Of a stretch of DNA of 64,000 nucleotides, positions 62,495 to 64,000 are shown in pieces. The stretch spans positions 10,168,001-10,232,000 of the forward strand of contig OX387203.1 of NCBI GenBank assembly GCA_947561715.1. The letters are read 5' to 3'. This stretch comes from Ascidia mentula (taxonomy: Eukaryota > Chordata > Ascidiacea > Phlebobranchia > Ascidiidae). The notes under the pieces are model-generated. The model did no database searches. It was not told the DNA's origin and saw nothing but the letters and a program-made list of their open reading frames with translations. The translations under genes were made by a program, and so were the position numbers. How positions within the stretch are numbered: the first letter of the stretch is position 1; each line of letters begins with the position of its first letter.

Positions 62495-64000
62495 CTACAT
62501 CTTGGTCTGTAAATTCTCGTCATTGCCTTTATAAAATCCGTCAAAGGCGAAGTTATCTTGGCCAACCGAAAGGTCGTTGCTCCGTTTATCAGTTGAATTA
62601 TCGTATTTAACGCTGCGATCAGATGGCCCCCACAAATCGCTGGGTTGAAACAGCTGAAACAATGCACAAAAGACATAAAATTAGAATTCATTTCTAACAA
62701 AAAACACAACATGATTTTTTTTAGACAAGTTCCTCATCTATCGTGGTCAAAATTGCACTTTTTGGCAATACGACGAATTCCGAAAGGTGAAGGTTAATAA
62801 TAAAATGCTGCTGTTAATTTCCATAGCTGAAGCCAGATGTTAGAAAGCAACCACTGACCACCACAGTAATGACTAGATAAAGGCCTCATTTCTTAATTGT
62901 GGAGCTTTCGGATACCACCAAAACCAATGTCGTTTAACATCAGCAGTGTACTTACAGATTTAGAGAAGAAAAAGCACGTTAATATTACAGATTTATTTTT
63001 AGTGGCATATATCAGTAGGCCTAGTGCGGTACCGAATTGTGACACACCAATTTTAAGTTTAAACATTTATGTAGTGAAACTATCACAACAAACACGCTAA
63101 ATTATTCATTGATATAAAAATTAGTATTTTACCGCCCATAAGTTCTCCCCTTTGAAATATCCGTAGATCAATCTGCCTATTGCGTAGATGGGAACTGTGA
63201 CTGCGCATGCGCAACTCATGCAGATGCCAAGGTCGTCAGCCCACTTCGGGTATACGTAATCGCCATATGTTATTCTGGTTGCATACATTCCGGAGTAAAT
63301 GAGAATAAACTGAAACGAATAAACATGTTAACTGTTTAGGTTTAATCAACACAAGAAATTGCTGTACCAGTATGGTTGCTGGGGTGACAAAACTCCATGC
63401 AATCTTAAAATACCAGTTTGGCTCGAAGCCAATCATCAGTTTGATGTCTTTGTTAAATCTCCAGGGTCTTGTAAAAAAGTAACCTGTAATATTGTGTGTT
63501 GTTGTCTTGTTTATATAAAAAAAGGCTGAATTTGAATGTGTGCGATCTGCAACGTTCAAGTTTTACATAATTTGTTGGGCTGAATTGATGAAAACAACAG
63601 CACAATGATCATGTTGCTGTTTCAGACAGATGATATAGAACCACGATATTAAGCGAAGAGCAATTAATATTCGTAGTACATAATGAAGTTTATGACGTCA
63701 CAATGGTTTTTGTTCACACAAAACTGACCGTATCCCCAGTTTAAAGTGAGGCACATTGCCAACGAGAGGAACAGCAATCCATAGTATCCAGAATAGTAGT
63801 TGTACAAGTTGAACCAGTAAATTCCACCCTGTTTGTAGCAAATGTTGGTCATCCATAGCCACTATTTTTTTGCTGTAAACTTTGACCAATCTTACCTCAG
63901 TCACCAGAATCAAACCGAGAAGGAAACAGAATATTGATATAGCAAGTGTAAGAATAGATTTCCTTTTGCGCAAGACTGTTGGAAATTCATCAATTAATCC
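62495..64000 (-). CDS. SLC6 family Na+/Cl--dependent transporter, C-terminal part
   Basis: Neurotransmitter or amino-acid symporter of the plasma membrane. Visible exons in transcript order: 64000-63896 (continues beyond the window), 63828-63729, 63483-63368, 63309-63133, 62653-62495, ending TAG; all phases close. Family signatures: GLIDEFPTVLRKRK, then GLILVTEGGIYWFNLYNYYS spanning the late helices, LNWGYGYFFTRPW, MIGFEPNWYFKIAWSFVTPA, and a C-terminal QPSDLWGPS matching the W-G-P motif after the last helix. This covers roughly transmembrane segments 9-12 plus the cytoplasmic tail, which ends NLQTKM. Substrate-binding helices 1, 3 and 6 are outside the window, so the substrate cannot be assigned. 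Confidence 0.9.

Overview
The window is AT-rich metazoan genomic DNA, most likely from a tunicate of the Ciona type. The gene content is animal (GABA transaminase, an ER O-glucosyltransferase with KDEL tail, a membrane-type matrix metalloproteinase, STARD3, ACBD5, an SLC6 transporter). Introns are short to medium, and several start codons lie 13-15 nt after an unpaired 3' splice site, as expected where spliced-leader trans-splicing is used. The species assignment is inference; I ran no search.

Layout on the + strand. (1) 181-10349: two tandem genes for 4-aminobutyrate aminotransferase. Copy 1 lacks its first exons, which lie left of the window; copy 2 is complete at 497 residues. All shared exons are the same length. 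(2) 11758-20880: two tandem genes for a POGLUT2/3 (KDELC)-type protein O-glucosyltransferase (492 and 491 residues), ending KEEL and KDEL. They differ by one intron and share a nearly identical exon that looks like a gene-conversion patch. (3) 22127-37586, minus strand: an 11-exon membrane-type MMP of 645 residues with an 8.5-kb first intron. (4) 42433-48024: STARD3-type sterol transfer protein, 12 exons, 490 residues. (5) 48927-56093: a 7.2-kb structure bounded by 14-bp inverted repeats. It holds a 102-bp array, a 199-bp array, a long direct duplication, a two-exon relic resembling DUF4806, and a 121-bp array; I read it as one large DNA-transposon-like element. (6) 56738-61516: ACBD5-type acyl-CoA binding tail-anchored protein, 10 exons, 388 residues. 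(7) 62495-64000, minus strand: the 3' five exons of an SLC6 transporter, convergent with ACBD5.

The genes do not form an obvious pathway. One relation stands out: STARD3 and ACBD5, neighbours across the large element, are both ER contact-site tethers in the known families, and both carry a readable FFAT-type VAP-binding motif here.

Smaller mobile remains are common in introns and spacers: a 282-bp-arm foldback element, a 59-bp-arm hairpin, a probable MITE with 8-bp target duplication at 41241-41667, a clear hAT-type MITE at 59945-60167, a dispersed ~100-bp family inside POGLUT copy 1, a tRNA-Leu-like relic and several microsatellites or minisatellites.

Gene models were built by hand from splice consensus, phase continuity and protein-family similarity recalled from memory. 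Exon phases close in every model, which is the main support.
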